DNA from: Candidatus Phycorickettsia trachydisci
GTDB taxonomy: Bacteria > Pseudomonadota > Alphaproteobacteria > Rickettsiales > Rickettsiaceae
Reading direction: 5' to 3'
Assembly: GCF_003015145.1 (NCBI RefSeq)
Contig: NZ_CP027845.1
Coordinates: forward strand, 868,001-932,000
DNA: 64,000 nucleotides
The first letter of the stretch is position 1; the number at the start of each line of letters is the position of its first letter. The position numbers and the translations under genes are program-made. Below are positions 9,130 to 18,064 of the stretch, one piece after another. The notes under the pieces were generated by a model. The model made no database searches. It was not told the DNA's origin and saw only the letters and a list, made by a program, of their open reading frames with translations.

Positions 9130-9657
9130 ATGTTAAAATTTATGGTATCCCGTTCTAGAATAATGATTTTTGGCAGACCTGGGAGCGGTAAATCCACATT
9201 TGCATTCGCTTTATCTAAGGCTCTCAAATTACCCCTACATCATCTCGATAAGCATTTCTATGTAGCAAATTGGATAGAAAGAAATTACTCAGAGTTTCTT
9301 GAAATACAAAAATCAATTGTCGCAAATTCTTCTTGGATTATAGATGGCAATAGTACCAAATCCCTTGAAATAAGGTACAGCAAAGCTGATTTAATTTTAT
9401 ATTTTAACTATCCAAGATGGATTTGTTATTGGAGAATTTTAAAACGCTATTTTTATAAAAATTCAAAATTTGATGATAGAGCCGAAGGTTGTCATGAACG
9501 CATCACGTGGAGTTTGCTATGTTACATGTGGAGTTTTGAAACTAGAGTTGCCAATAAAATCCAAAAGCTTAGGACCAAGTATCCAAAACCTCCGTTTATA
9601 GAAATTAAAAATGATATAGATTTATCTCAACTAAAAAAGGAATTAACAATTCCATAG
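9130..9657 (+). CDS. P-loop kinase, FlaR-like (topology modulation protein family)
   Basis: Soluble P-loop NTPase of 175 residues resembling adenylate-kinase-like 'topology modulation protein' FlaR. Walker A is GRPGSGKST (about 15-23), followed by LPLHHLDKHFY and then WIIDGN and ADLILYFNYPRWICYWRILKR, all typical of this family. The natural substrate is not established for the family. In-frame ATGs at 9142 and 9160 are also possible starts. It is isolated: a 650-base gap lies upstream, and the ankyrin gene follows after 79 bases. Confidence 0.75.
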   Translation: MLKFMVSRSRIMIFGRPGSGKSTFAFALSKALKLPLHHLDKHFYVANWIERNYSEFLEIQKSIVANSSWIIDGNSTKSLEIRYSKADLILYFNYPRWICYWRILKRYFYKNSKFDDRAEGCHERITWSLLCYMWSFETRVANKIQKLRTKYPKPPFIEIKNDIDLSQLKKELTIP

Positions 9658-9736
9658 CTCTTTTAATTTCCTCCCTAGCATTTAAATAAGATTAAAGGCA
9701 TAATTATATTATAAGCTTATATAAATATTATCGCTT

Positions 9737-11203
9737 ATGTTTATGCACATCGCTGAATATCTCGCCTCTCTTATTATCAACTCTTTTATTATCGGATTCA
9801 GAGTCTTAGACTTCTTGATATTCAGCCGTCCGGGCTATAAAGCTAAAATGTATTGTTCAGAAGGAAACTTCAACGCATGCAAAGAATTAATCGATACATC
9901 TCAAATAGATGTCAATTACAAAAATAGTTCAGGTCAAAGTCTTCTGCATCTAGCTGTGCAAGGTGGAAATAAAGAGTTAGTAGAATACTTGATTGCAAAA
10001 GGTGCTAATTTAAATGCAAAAGATAAATTGGGTAACACAATTTTACATTCGGCTGCAATGGAAGGAAATCATGAAATAATTAAGCTTTTACTTGACTTAA
10101 GAGCCGATATAAAAGCTAAGGATAATCAAGGTCATACAGTTTTACATATAGCGTCATGCTGCTGCACGATTAAAACAATTTTTCTTCTAGTAAAAGAGGG
10201 CGCTAAATTAACGGAATTAAATAAATTTGGTGCAACTCCAGTACATATAGCCGCATTAGCGGGAGCAACAAATAACCTTGAAGCCTTAATTAAGAAATAT
10301 CCTGAAATGTTAGAACACACATCTCAGAACTTAACTCCTCTGTATTGTGCGGCCGAAAAAGGCCAAGATCAAACTGTAATAAAATTGCTCAAACTAGGCG
10401 CCAAGTGTGATACCACAGATCCGACAGGAAAAATTCTTTTTGACAAAGCTAGTGTTTCCCTCAGAGGTAATTTAAGTATTATGGAGATTATTTTTAGTCG
10501 GGAACTATCACCAGTAATAGTTGGCATTAAAACAATGATAGCTCTAATCAATTACGGAACATATCTAATTGAAAATAATCTAGATACCTTAACAAAAAAG
10601 AACATAAAAGACAAATCAATGACTTCAACAGCTTCAGTTGTAGATCTTTTAATGCCACACGAAGAACTTCATACGGAAGTCTATCGAATCCCTTTAGGAG
10701 ACAAGTTGCTAGCGCTAAAAATAATACAAATCAATATACATAAATCAATTGACCCTACACATAATGATACAGCTAAATCGATTAATGCATTCTTTAACTT
10801 TCATGGCTACTCCTATTTAAAAATATTATGCGACGAAGCCCAAGAGCATATTAAAGATAAAAAAACATATCTAATTAACATAGACACTGTACGTAAATTA
10901 CATACATTCTTTCCTGAACATCAAGAATTAACGCAGCTTACTACACATCTAAATAAATGCGCCGCCACTACTGTCGCAAAATTCTTTTCTCACCCACTAT
11001 TATTAAGCCATTTAGACCAAGACTTATTAAATAAACTAAAAGCAGTAATTAAAGATGGTCTAGCACAAGAAAAAGTTGCTCAATATCTTGATCTAGATTC
11101 TTTATCAGCGACCTTAGAAGCATCAAAATCTGAGGATATCACGCCACAAGAAACGCATACTGCACAACTAGGCAATTATGGAGATGAGAGTGATATTGAA
11201 TGA
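9737..11203 (+). CDS. Ankyrin-repeat protein with N-terminal hydrophobic segment
   Basis: 488-residue protein with about six ankyrin repeats (residues about 50-245; typical pieces are LLHLAVQGGNKELVEYLIAKGA and ILHSAAMEGNHEIIKLLL). A hydrophobic stretch at about 3-32 could be a membrane anchor or an uncleaved export signal. After the repeats comes about 230 residues of helical, non-ankyrin sequence ending in an acidic tail (DESDIE). Ankyrin proteins of obligate intracellular bacteria are often secreted into the host, but no secretion evidence is visible here. An ATG at 9743 is an alternative start. The gene is convergent with rpsT and shares a hairpin terminator with it. Confidence 0.85.
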   Translation: MFMHIAEYLASLIINSFIIGFRVLDFLIFSRPGYKAKMYCSEGNFNACKELIDTSQIDVNYKNSSGQSLLHLAVQGGNKELVEYLIAKGANLNAKDKLGNTILHSAAMEGNHEIIKLLLDLRADIKAKDNQGHTVLHIASCCCTIKTIFLLVKEGAKLTELNKFGATPVHIAALAGATNNLEALIKKYPEMLEHTSQNLTPLYCAAEKGQDQTVIKLLKLGAKCDTTDPTGKILFDKASVSLRGNLSIMEIIFSRELSPVIVGIKTMIALINYGTYLIENNLDTLTKKNIKDKSMTSTASVVDLLMPHEELHTEVYRIPLGDKLLALKIIQINIHKSIDPTHNDTAKSINAFFNFHGYSYLKILCDEAQEHIKDKKTYLINIDTVRKLHTFFPEHQELTQLTTHLNKCAATTVAKFFSHPLLLSHLDQDLLNKLKAVIKDGLAQEKVAQYLDLDSLSATLEASKSEDITPQETHTAQLGNYGDESDIE

Positions 11204-11204
11204 A

Positions 11205-11236
11205 ATATAGACACCAACAAAAAGGGTGTCTATTAT
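11205..11236. terminator. Bidirectional hairpin terminator between ankyrin gene and rpsT
   Basis: A 9-bp perfect inverted repeat (11207-11215 with 11225-11233, ATAGACACC/GGTGTCTAT) sits right after the ankyrin stop and before the end of rpsT. It can fold on either strand, so it could end both convergent transcripts. It lacks a long U-run. Confidence 0.65.
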
Positions 11237-11241
11237 AGGCA

Positions 11242-11508
11242 CTACTGTTGTAGTGCCTTCATTTTATTGGATAATAGACTAATTTTTCTTGAAGCTGTAT
11301 TTAATTTGAGGATACGTTTGGATACAGCTTTCATTACTTCAGATTGAACTATTGGAAATAGTTCTGTTGCTTCCTGCTTTTTATTTTCAGTAATTAATGT
11401 CAAAAGCTTCCTGACGAAAGTTTTAACTCTACTTTTAGTATTAACATTTACAGCTTTACGTCTAGCAGATTTTCTACATTCTTTTTTAGCAGAACTAGTG
11501 TTACTCAT
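11242..11508 (-). CDS. rpsT: 30S ribosomal protein S20
   Basis: Small 16S rRNA-binding protein of 88 residues. The beginning SNTSSAKKECRKSARRK and the basic helical composition match S20. It starts 7 bases after rplQ and reads in the same direction, which makes it the last gene of the ribosomal super-operon here. In most bacteria rpsT is a separate locus, so this linkage is unusual. A hairpin terminator follows directly. Confidence 0.93.
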   Translation of the reverse strand: MSNTSSAKKECRKSARRKAVNVNTKSRVKTFVRKLLTLITENKKQEATELFPIVQSEVMKAVSKRILKLNTASRKISLLSNKMKALQQ

Positions 11509-11515
11509 ATCTTAA

Positions 11516-11908
11516 TTATACAGTTTTGCTTGTTTTTTCATTTTGCCAACCAATAAGCTCTATATAAGCCATTGGAGCACCATCACCTTTTCTAAAACTT
11601 TCTTTGATAATTCTGGTATATCCACCAGGCCTTGCAATATATCTTTTAGCTACAACAGTAAGCAATCTATAAAGGGCTGCATCATTGTTTAAATCAAGAC
11701 CTAGGTAAGAAAGCCCTATTGGCCCTGAACTACTTTTCTTTTTTACCTTTGTAATAATTTTTTCTATATAAGGTCTTAAAAGCTTAGCTTTAGCTAAAGT
11801 AGTCTTAATCTGATCATGCATAATTAAAGATACAGCTAGATTTCTTAGTAAAGCTTTTCTATGACTTGATGTCATGCTTAGCTTTTTTCCTGCAATTCCG
11901 TGACGCAT
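11516..11908 (-). CDS. rplQ: 50S ribosomal protein L17
   Basis: Large-subunit protein of 130 residues. It begins with the family signature MRHGIAGKKLSMTSSHRKALLRN and contains GGYTRIIK and the FRKGDGAPMAYIEL end typical of bacterial L17. It sits directly after rpoA, as in most bacteria, with 9 bases between the genes, and belongs to the alpha operon part of the cluster. Confidence 0.97.
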   Translation of the reverse strand: MRHGIAGKKLSMTSSHRKALLRNLAVSLIMHDQIKTTLAKAKLLRPYIEKIITKVKKKSSSGPIGLSYLGLDLNNDAALYRLLTVVAKRYIARPGGYTRIIKESFRKGDGAPMAYIELIGWQNEKTSKTV

Positions 11909-11917
11909 AGTATTTTC

Positions 11918-12994
11918 TTAAATTGAATTAGATTTTCTAATAAGCTTATCAATAACTTCCTTGTTCCAATCGTCTATTTTCATACCCAAAGTTAATGGTC
12001 CAAATTGAGCATAACGAGCTGCTTTGGACTTATCCTCTTTATATTCTCTATTAAGATTGTCTAACAATTGAAGTATCTCATGCAATGATTTTTTACCAAA
12101 ATTTGGCAACTTCATTAACTCAGGCTCTGTTTTTTGTACTAAATCCCCGATGTATACGATATTATCTCCGCTCAAGCAATTTTTAGCTCTGACAGATAGA
12201 TCAAAAGAGGATAGCTTTTTCAGTAAGACCGGATTGAATTTCATATCATCGCGCTCTTCATCATCATCTGTGACCTTATGTTCTTGAGCATTTCTAACCA
12301 AGAATAAAGAAAACTGTTCTTGAAGAATTTTAGCAGCTAAACTTAAAGCATCTTCACAAGATACAGCTCCGTTAGTTTCAAAATTTAGAATTAGTTTATC
12401 ATAATCAGTACGCTGTCCAACACGAGTATTTTCTACTTTATAAAATACTGATTTTATAGGACTAAATAATGCGTCTAAAGCAATATATTCCATTGTATGA
12501 CCCCTTGCGAAAGGAAGGTTATCTCCAAATTTTTCTCTAATTGTCACAGCCGGTAAATATCCTCTACCAATTTCACATACTAGCTCCATGTCTATGGAAG
12601 CACTCGCATCCAAGGTACATATAACATGATCTGGGTCTATAATCTCAACAAATTCATTAGTTTCGATCATGCCAGCCGTCACAACACATGGTCCTTCTGC
12701 TTGAAGTCTTAAAGTCTGTCTTTTAGGACTGAGCATCTTTATAACCATAGTCTTAACATTAAGAACTATGTCGGTCACATCTTCTTTTACTCCATGAAGT
12801 GACTGAAATTCATGATTGATTCCATTAATTTTTAAGAACGTCACTGCCCCACCCTGTAAAGAAGAAAGCAGTACTCTCCTTAACGCGTTACCTAAAGTAA
12901 CACCAAAACCTCTCTCTAAAGGCTCAGCAATACACTGCATAGCGCGCTTTCCAATATGAGAGGTGATTAGTTTTTCTGGCTTGATTATAGACAT
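11918..12994 (-). CDS. rpoA: DNA-directed RNA polymerase subunit alpha
   Basis: 358-residue polymerase assembly subunit. The N-terminal dimerisation domain includes EPLERGFGVTLGNALRRVLLSSL (about 27-49). A linker rich in acidic residues (about 235-250) leads to the C-terminal domain (about 255-335) with LSVRAKNCL, YIGDLV and LPNFGKKSLHEI, the helices that touch promoter UP elements and activators. The length is slightly greater than the 330-340 usual for the family because of a longer tail. It lies between rpsK and rplQ. Confidence 0.97.
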   Translation of the reverse strand: MSIIKPEKLITSHIGKRAMQCIAEPLERGFGVTLGNALRRVLLSSLQGGAVTFLKINGINHEFQSLHGVKEDVTDIVLNVKTMVIKMLSPKRQTLRLQAEGPCVVTAGMIETNEFVEIIDPDHVICTLDASASIDMELVCEIGRGYLPAVTIREKFGDNLPFARGHTMEYIALDALFSPIKSVFYKVENTRVGQRTDYDKLILNFETNGAVSCEDALSLAAKILQEQFSLFLVRNAQEHKVTDDDEERDDMKFNPVLLKKLSSFDLSVRAKNCLSGDNIVYIGDLVQKTEPELMKLPNFGKKSLHEILQLLDNLNREYKEDKSKAARYAQFGPLTLGMKIDDWNKEVIDKLIRKSNSI

Positions 12995-13000
12995 AAATTT

Positions 13001-13381
13001 CTAAACTCTTCTTCTTTTCTTTCTCCTACAACCATTGTGTGGCACAGGAGTTTTTTCAATTATAAATCTTACATTAAAAGATTCTAAAAGATATCTAAGC
13101 ACACTATCTCTTTGCGCTCCAATACCGTTTACAACTATTTCGATGGTTTTAACACCATATTCCTTAACTACAGTAATCAGATTTTGACATGCAACTTGAG
13201 CTGCATAAGGTGTAGATTTTTTAGAGTTTTTAAAATACCTACCAGCACTACTAGATGCAAAAGTATTACCCTGTACATCGGTAAAGTTGATTAATGTATT
13301 ATTTGGAGTCACGGTAACATAAACCCGTGCAAAACTCATGTTTTTAATTTTTTTCTTCGAGGCAGTCGTCTTAGATGTCAT
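13001..13381 (-). CDS. rpsK: 30S ribosomal protein S11
   Basis: Small-subunit platform protein of 126 residues. Family features are the TPNNTLINFTDVQGN segment, SSAGRYFKNSKKSTPYAAQVA and the C-terminal TPVPHNGCRRKKRRRV tail that reaches the mRNA exit region. It lies 8 bases after rpsM and 6 bases before rpoA, in the standard alpha-operon order. Confidence 0.97.
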   Translation of the reverse strand: MTSKTTASKKKIKNMSFARVYVTVTPNNTLINFTDVQGNTFASSSAGRYFKNSKKSTPYAAQVACQNLITVVKEYGVKTIEIVVNGIGAQRDSVLRYLLESFNVRFIIEKTPVPHNGCRRKKRRRV

Positions 13382-13389
13382 AAATTATC

Positions 13390-13770
13390 TTATTTCTTTG
13401 CAATCTTCTTACCAGGAACTGATAAACCTTTTTTACCTTTACGAGTGCGAGCATTGGAATGGGTATTTTGGCCTCGCACCGGCAGTCCTCTTATATGTCT
13501 TAATCCCTCATAACAGCGAATATCTTTTTTCTTCTTAATATTAAAAGATACCTCCTGCCTCAAGTCACCTTCAACTTTCAGACTATTACCTATAAAATCC
13601 CTTAAAAGAGCAAGTTCTGCATCTTTTAATTCCTTAACTCTTTTATCTTCAGATATACCAACATTTTGACAAATATTTTTAGCTGTAGAAAGACCTATAC
13701 CATATATATAAGTCAAAGCTATTGCTACTTTTTTATTGTCGGGTATGTTTACATTAGCAACTCTTGCCAT
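13390..13770 (-). CDS. rpsM: 30S ribosomal protein S13
   Basis: Small-subunit head protein that contacts the P-site tRNA and L5. The start [25 protein letters not shown], the [24 protein letters not shown] segment and the Lys-rich end are those of S13. Two ATGs stand in tandem (13773 and 13770); the second gives the usual N-terminus. There is no rpmJ (L36) between secY/adk and rpsM, where many bacteria carry it. Confidence 0.97.
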   Translation of the reverse strand: MARVANVNIPDNKKVAIALTYIYGIGLSTAKNICQNVGISEDKRVKELKDAELALLRDFIGNSLKVEGDLRQEVSFNIKKKKDIRCYEGLRHIRGLPVRGQNTHSNARTRKGKKGLSVPGKKIAKK

Positions 13771-13821
13771 CATTCAATTCTCAAAAATATTAACAAATCA
13801 TACATTAATATGTACCCAGTG

Positions 13822-14445
13822 TCAAGGTATAAATTCCTCGATAATCTGGACTATATCTTTCTTTAACGCCCCTATTGAAAGTTTTGCATCAAGCGTGTGC
13901 AACAGATTTTTAGATTCATAAAAATCCAAAACCGGCACAGTATTCGTCTTAAATTGTTCAATACGCACAGCTAAAATTTCTTTATTATCATCTTTTCTTC
14001 GATAATATTCTTTAGCTCCACAATTTTGACAACTAAAGTCACCTTCATCTAATATATCATCGTTATATATAGAATCACACTCACTGCATTGAATACGAGA
14101 GGAGATTCGATCCAATAACTCTTCTTCATCTAACTTAAAATATATAGGTAAAACATCAATATTTGGTGCATCATGCAAAAACTTTGCCTGAGACATACTT
14201 CTTGGATAACCATCAAGTAAACAGGCATTATCCAACGACTTCATCAAATCTTCAACTACCTTGTTTACAACATTATCGGGCACTATCAAACCAGCTTCTA
14301 TATACTTTTTCACCACCGGATCATCCACATCTCTAAGTACTTGCCCTATAGAGTAACTTGGTATCCCTAACTTTTTTGTTACCAGTGCTGCTTGCGTACC
14401 TTTACCAGATCCTGGCAATCCTAAAAAAGATATTATTCGCTTCAT
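13822..14445 (-). CDS. adk: Adenylate kinase with a four-cysteine lid
   Basis: Converts AMP and ATP to two ADP; 207 residues. The P-loop is GLPGSGKGTQAA (about 7-18) and the AMP site includes LLDGYPRS. The lid has two CxxC pairs (CSEC near 122 and CQNC near 142), which should bind a structural zinc; this is known from Gram-positive and some alphaproteobacterial adenylate kinases, whereas E. coli has none. It abuts secY with no spacer, as in many spc operons, and is followed 48 bases later by rpsM. Confidence 0.95.
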   Translation of the reverse strand: MKRIISFLGLPGSGKGTQAALVTKKLGIPSYSIGQVLRDVDDPVVKKYIEAGLIVPDNVVNKVVEDLMKSLDNACLLDGYPRSMSQAKFLHDAPNIDVLPIYFKLDEEELLDRISSRIQCSECDSIYNDDILDEGDFSCQNCGAKEYYRRKDDNKEILAVRIEQFKTNTVPVLDFYESKNLLHTLDAKLSIGALKKDIVQIIEEFIP

Positions 14446-15741
14446 TTAAGAAAACCTGATCTTTTTTACTAAATTTTCATACTGTCTGTTTAAACCGTAT
14501 GATTGAATCTGCGAAAAAGTATCTATAACAACACTTACACAAATAAGCAAACTAGTACCACCTAAAGTAAAAGAAGATATCTTGTTCATTATCACCTCAG
14601 GTACAACACATATCACGCAAAGGTAGACTGCACTTATTACTGTAATTCTACTCACCACATAATCTAAATATTCAGCCGTAGCTTTACCAGGACGCCTTCC
14701 AGGCAAAAACACTCCACTTTTTTTCAAACCAGATGAAATTTCTTCCGCATTAAATACAACAGAGGCATAAAAAAAGCTGAAAAAGAATATTAACAACATA
14801 TAGCAGATTAAAAAAGCTGGCTTACCTCGACCGAAGTTAAACATAAACCACTCCATAATTGCAGAATCCCCCTTATAGAAGTTAGCTAATGTTGCAGGAA
14901 AAAGCAATACAGAACTTGCAAACATTGGAGGTATGACACCAGACATATTTATTTTTATAGGTATATAATTCGACCTTGCTTGTCCTGCTTGGGCTCTGTT
15001 ACCAGGATTCTGAACATTCACCTTACAAAATGCTTTTTCTAAAAATACTATAAAAGCAACAATAAGTATCATGCTAAGGCAGATTACTAGCACGCTTAAA
15101 TATGAAATTACTCCTTTTCTAGAAAATTCAAATAAATTAATTACAGCGCTTGGCAAACCTGATACGATACCAAAAAATATTATTAATGAACTTCCATTAC
15201 CTATACCTCTAGCACTAATTTGCTCTCCTAACCACATTAAAAACATTGTGCCTACAACTAGCGTCAAAACAGTTGAGACTTTAAAAAATGTAGCAGAAAT
15301 TATTACTACAGCCCCTAAAGAGGTAGATGCACCTTGTAAACTAGCAGCAACACCATAAGCCTGAAGCATCGCAAGAACTATGGTCAAATATCTTGAAATC
15401 TGGTTTATTGTCCTTCTTCCAGCTTCGCCTTCTTTTTTCAAATCTTCTAAAGGCTTATAAGCAACAGATAAAAGTTGCATTACGATCGACGCAGTAATAT
15501 ATGGCATGATCGCTAATGCGAAAATTGACATCCTACCTAATGCACCTCCAGATAAAACGTTGAACATTCCAAGAACCCCAGATTGGTTGCGTGTTGCAAT
15601 TTCTGAAAGCGCCCCAGAATCAATACCCGGGATTGGTATAAAAGAACCTACTCTAAAAACTATCAGCAACAAAAACGTAAACCAAATCCTATCAAAAAGA
15701 TCTGATCCAGATTTTGAAAAGAAAGCTTTAGTTTGTTTCAT
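14446..15741 (-). CDS. secY: Protein translocase subunit SecY
   Basis: Core pore of the Sec translocon; 431 residues and ten transmembrane helices. Recognisable segments are RIWFTFLLLIVFRVGSFIPIPG near the N-terminus, MSIFALAIMPYITASIVMQLL, the EAGRRTINQ loop and the C-terminal GTSLLICVSVVIDTFSQIQS. It overlaps rplO by 14 bases and abuts adk, matching the conserved spc-operon order rplO-secY-adk. Confidence 0.97.
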   Translation of the reverse strand: MKQTKAFFSKSGSDLFDRIWFTFLLLIVFRVGSFIPIPGIDSGALSEIATRNQSGVLGMFNVLSGGALGRMSIFALAIMPYITASIVMQLLSVAYKPLEDLKKEGEAGRRTINQISRYLTIVLAMLQAYGVAASLQGASTSLGAVVIISATFFKVSTVLTLVVGTMFLMWLGEQISARGIGNGSSLIIFFGIVSGLPSAVINLFEFSRKGVISYLSVLVICLSMILIVAFIVFLEKAFCKVNVQNPGNRAQAGQARSNYIPIKINMSGVIPPMFASSVLLFPATLANFYKGDSAIMEWFMFNFGRGKPAFLICYMLLIFFFSFFYASVVFNAEEISSGLKKSGVFLPGRRPGKATAEYLDYVVSRITVISAVYLCVICVVPEVIMNKISSFTLGGTSLLICVSVVIDTFSQIQSYGLNRQYENLVKKIRFS

Positions 15742-16213
15742 TTTCCTCTATATTACCTCCTACAGAAGTGATAAAAGATCTAGCTCCTGCAGAATATTTA
15801 AATACTTTAAAAATAAAACCAGAAAAAGATGCTTCTTCATCTGCAAAATCAACTGATAATAATTTTACTTTATCTTCAATGCTTTTAATTAAACCATGAT
15901 GATACAAAAACTCATTATTAATGACGAGCTTTTTAGGCTTTTTATCAAGGTTGCTTACTACATCTAAAATTCTTTCCAAAGAAATTGCTGTATAAGCTTT
16001 CTTAGCCTTTGAGTTAAAACCTCTTTTTGGAATTCTTCTAATTAAAGGAGTCTGACCACCTTCAAACCATTTTAAAGCAACACCAGATCTTGCAGTTTGT
16101 CCTTTACCACCTCTACCGCAAGTCTTACCCTTACCACTACCAATACCTCTTCCCAATCTTTTAGAGTTCTTCCTGCTACCAGGGTTACTAAATAAGTTGT
16201 TTAATGTTAACAT
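15728..16213 (-). CDS. rplO: 50S ribosomal protein L15
   Basis: Large-subunit assembly protein of 161 residues. The glycine/arginine-rich N-terminus (SKRLGRGIGSGKGKTCGRGGKGQ) and the GGQTPLIRRIPKRGF motif are diagnostic. It starts only 11 bases after rpsE, so the rpmD gene (L30) that normally lies between rpsE and rplO is absent. Confidence 0.97.
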   Translation of the reverse strand: MLTLNNLFSNPGSRKNSKRLGRGIGSGKGKTCGRGGKGQTARSGVALKWFEGGQTPLIRRIPKRGFNSKAKKAYTAISLERILDVVSNLDKKPKKLVINNEFLYHHGLIKSIEDKVKLLSVDFADEEASFSGFIFKVFKYSAGARSFITSVGGNIEENETN

Positions 16214-16224
16214 AAATATTATTC

Positions 16225-16734
16225 TTAGACGGATAGTTGATTTACTTTCTTACCTCTTCTCTCAGCAATTGATCTTGGGCTTGACAGTTTTAACAAAGCC
16301 CTCAAGGTTGCCTCCACAACATTGCTTACATTCGCAGAGCCTAAAGATTTAGCTACAACGTCTTTTATTCCAACCATATGACATAAAGCACGCATAGAGC
16401 CACCAGCAATAATACCAGTACCAGGAGGGGCTTTTTTTAGCATTACGCTACTTGCTCCAGCTCTACCAAAAGTGTCATGGTGAATTGTTCTACCTTGATA
16501 TAAAGGTATCTTTCTTCTTAGCATATCACGACGAGCCGCTTTAGAAGCTTTTTCTCTGGCATCAGAAACTTCTTTTGCCTTCCTTCTAGCATAACCAACT
16601 CTCCCCTCTCCATCACCAGCTACAACTAAAGCACCAAAAGCAAACCTACGCCCCCCTTTGCTTACTTTAGTAACCCTTCTAACTTCTAGCAGGGATTCTA
16701 TGATTGTATTATCTCTTGCGTTTTTACTTGACAT
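16225..16734 (-). CDS. rpsE: 30S ribosomal protein S5
   Basis: 169-residue protein at the mRNA entry site, important for decoding fidelity. It has the double-stranded-RNA-like N-terminal domain with VTKVSKGGRRFAFGALVVAGDG and the C-terminal segment with APPGTGIIAGGSMRALCHMVGIKDVVAKSLGS. It lies between rplR and rplO; rpmD is missing downstream. Confidence 0.97.
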   Translation of the reverse strand: MSSKNARDNTIIESLLEVRRVTKVSKGGRRFAFGALVVAGDGEGRVGYARRKAKEVSDAREKASKAARRDMLRRKIPLYQGRTIHHDTFGRAGASSVMLKKAPPGTGIIAGGSMRALCHMVGIKDVVAKSLGSANVSNVVEATLRALLKLSSPRSIAERRGKKVNQLSV

Positions 16735-16741
16735 AAGTTAT

Positions 16742-17098
16742 TTAAAAATTTAAAAATTTCCTAGCTGAATCAGCTAAAGACTTTATAACGCCATGATAAC
16801 GGTATCCACCCTTATCAAATACCACTTCTTTTATTCCTAAGTCTTGGGCTTTTTTGCCAATTACCTCACCAACTAGGCTAGCTGCAGCAACATTGCGCAC
16901 AGACTTATTAGCCTTGATAGCATCTTTATTTAAGGTAGATGCTGCAGCAACGGTTACTGCTTCACCGTCGTTAATAATTTGAGCATATATATGCCTTTTA
17001 GACCTAAATACAGAAAGTCTAAATCTTGAAGAAGTGTCTGCTATTTTTTTCCTAACTCTGGCAGCTCTAATTTTAAATCTTGAACGATGATCGCGCAT
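16742..17098 (-). CDS. rplR: 50S ribosomal protein L18
   Basis: 5S rRNA-binding protein of 118 residues. RFRLSVFRSKRHIYAQIIND, the AASLVGEVIGKKAQDLGI segment and the C-terminal DKGGYRYHGVIKSLADSARK are typical of L18. Its start codon overlaps the rplF stop by one base, so the two are translationally coupled. Confidence 0.97.
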   Translation of the reverse strand: MRDHRSRFKIRAARVRKKIADTSSRFRLSVFRSKRHIYAQIINDGEAVTVAAASTLNKDAIKANKSVRNVAAASLVGEVIGKKAQDLGIKEVVFDKGGYRYHGVIKSLADSARKFLNF

Positions 17099-17625
17099 TA
17101 GCTCTTCTTACCTTCTTTTTGTTTAATTACTTGGCCAACAAACTTAATACCCTTACCCTTATAAGGCTCAACAGGTTTTTGTTTCATGATTGTTGCTACA
17201 AATTGACCAACCTTTTCTTTGTCGATTCCTTCAATACTGATGGAATTAGCTTTAAGCATACTTACTTTAATTCCTGCGGGAATCAAAACTTTAACGTTGT
17301 GACTTTTACCAACAGCAAGGTTAATGAAATGCTCTTTTACAGACATCCTGTAACCAACCCCAACTATCTCCAGGTCTCTCTTAAATCCTTTTGAAACTCC
17401 CTGCACTAAGTTGTTGACAATACTACGAGTTGTACCCCACATCGCTCTTGCTTCATCATGAGCTGGGTTTACAACTATATTATTATCTTCAATATTTACT
17501 AAAACATCTTTGTGCAAATTTGTTTGCAAAGCTCCTTTTGGACCAGTAACTTTTAATATCCCCCCTTCAATTTGGGCCTGGACTCCTTCCGGGATTACTA
17601 CTGGTAGCTTACCTACTCTAGACAT
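17098..17625 (-). CDS. rplF: 50S ribosomal protein L6
   Basis: 175-residue protein with two related domains that bind 23S rRNA near the factor site. SRVGKLPVVIPEGVQ opens the chain, and the C-terminal signature PYKGKGIKFVGQVIKQKEGK is complete. It lies 12 bases after rpsH and overlaps rplR by one base. Confidence 0.97.
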   Translation of the reverse strand: MSRVGKLPVVIPEGVQAQIEGGILKVTGPKGALQTNLHKDVLVNIEDNNIVVNPAHDEARAMWGTTRSIVNNLVQGVSKGFKRDLEIVGVGYRMSVKEHFINLAVGKSHNVKVLIPAGIKVSMLKANSISIEGIDKEKVGQFVATIMKQKPVEPYKGKGIKFVGQVIKQKEGKKS

Positions 17626-17637
17626 AAACTATTATTT

Positions 17638-18042
17638 TTAAAATACTCTACAAATTACTTCTCCTCCTAACTTCAGCTTACGCACTACTTTATCAGAAAC
17701 AACTCCATGAGAAGAAGTAGATAAAATATGCACACCCATACCATTAAAGAATTGTCTTAAGTGCTTATATGAAGAATATACCCTTCTTGAAGGCTTGGAA
17801 ACACGCTGCAGGATTTCTAAAGCAGGTTTTCCAGAGCGAGAATAACGAAGCTCTACATCAATCATTTTAACTCCAGGACGAACATCTTTTACTGTGTATT
17901 CAATAATATACCCCTCCTCCTTTAGAACATCTAAAATTTGAGTTTTATGAGAAGAATATGGCATTTCAACATTTAACAACAATGCTCTGTATGCATTTTT
18001 AATCCTTGCTAGCATATCGCCTATTGGATCGGAAAGAGACAT
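17638..18042 (-). CDS. rpsH: 30S ribosomal protein S8
   Basis: 134-residue protein that binds the central domain of 16S rRNA and is the translational repressor of the spc operon in E. coli. SLSDPIGDMLARIKNA and the C-terminal ILSTSSHGVVSDKVVRKLKLGGEVICRVF agree with the family. Whether it regulates this fused operon cannot be told from the sequence. Confidence 0.97.
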   Translation of the reverse strand: MSLSDPIGDMLARIKNAYRALLLNVEMPYSSHKTQILDVLKEEGYIIEYTVKDVRPGVKMIDVELRYSRSGKPALEILQRVSKPSRRVYSSYKHLRQFFNGMGVHILSTSSHGVVSDKVVRKLKLGGEVICRVF

Positions 18043-18064
18043 AAAAAATCTTTAAATTATATTA

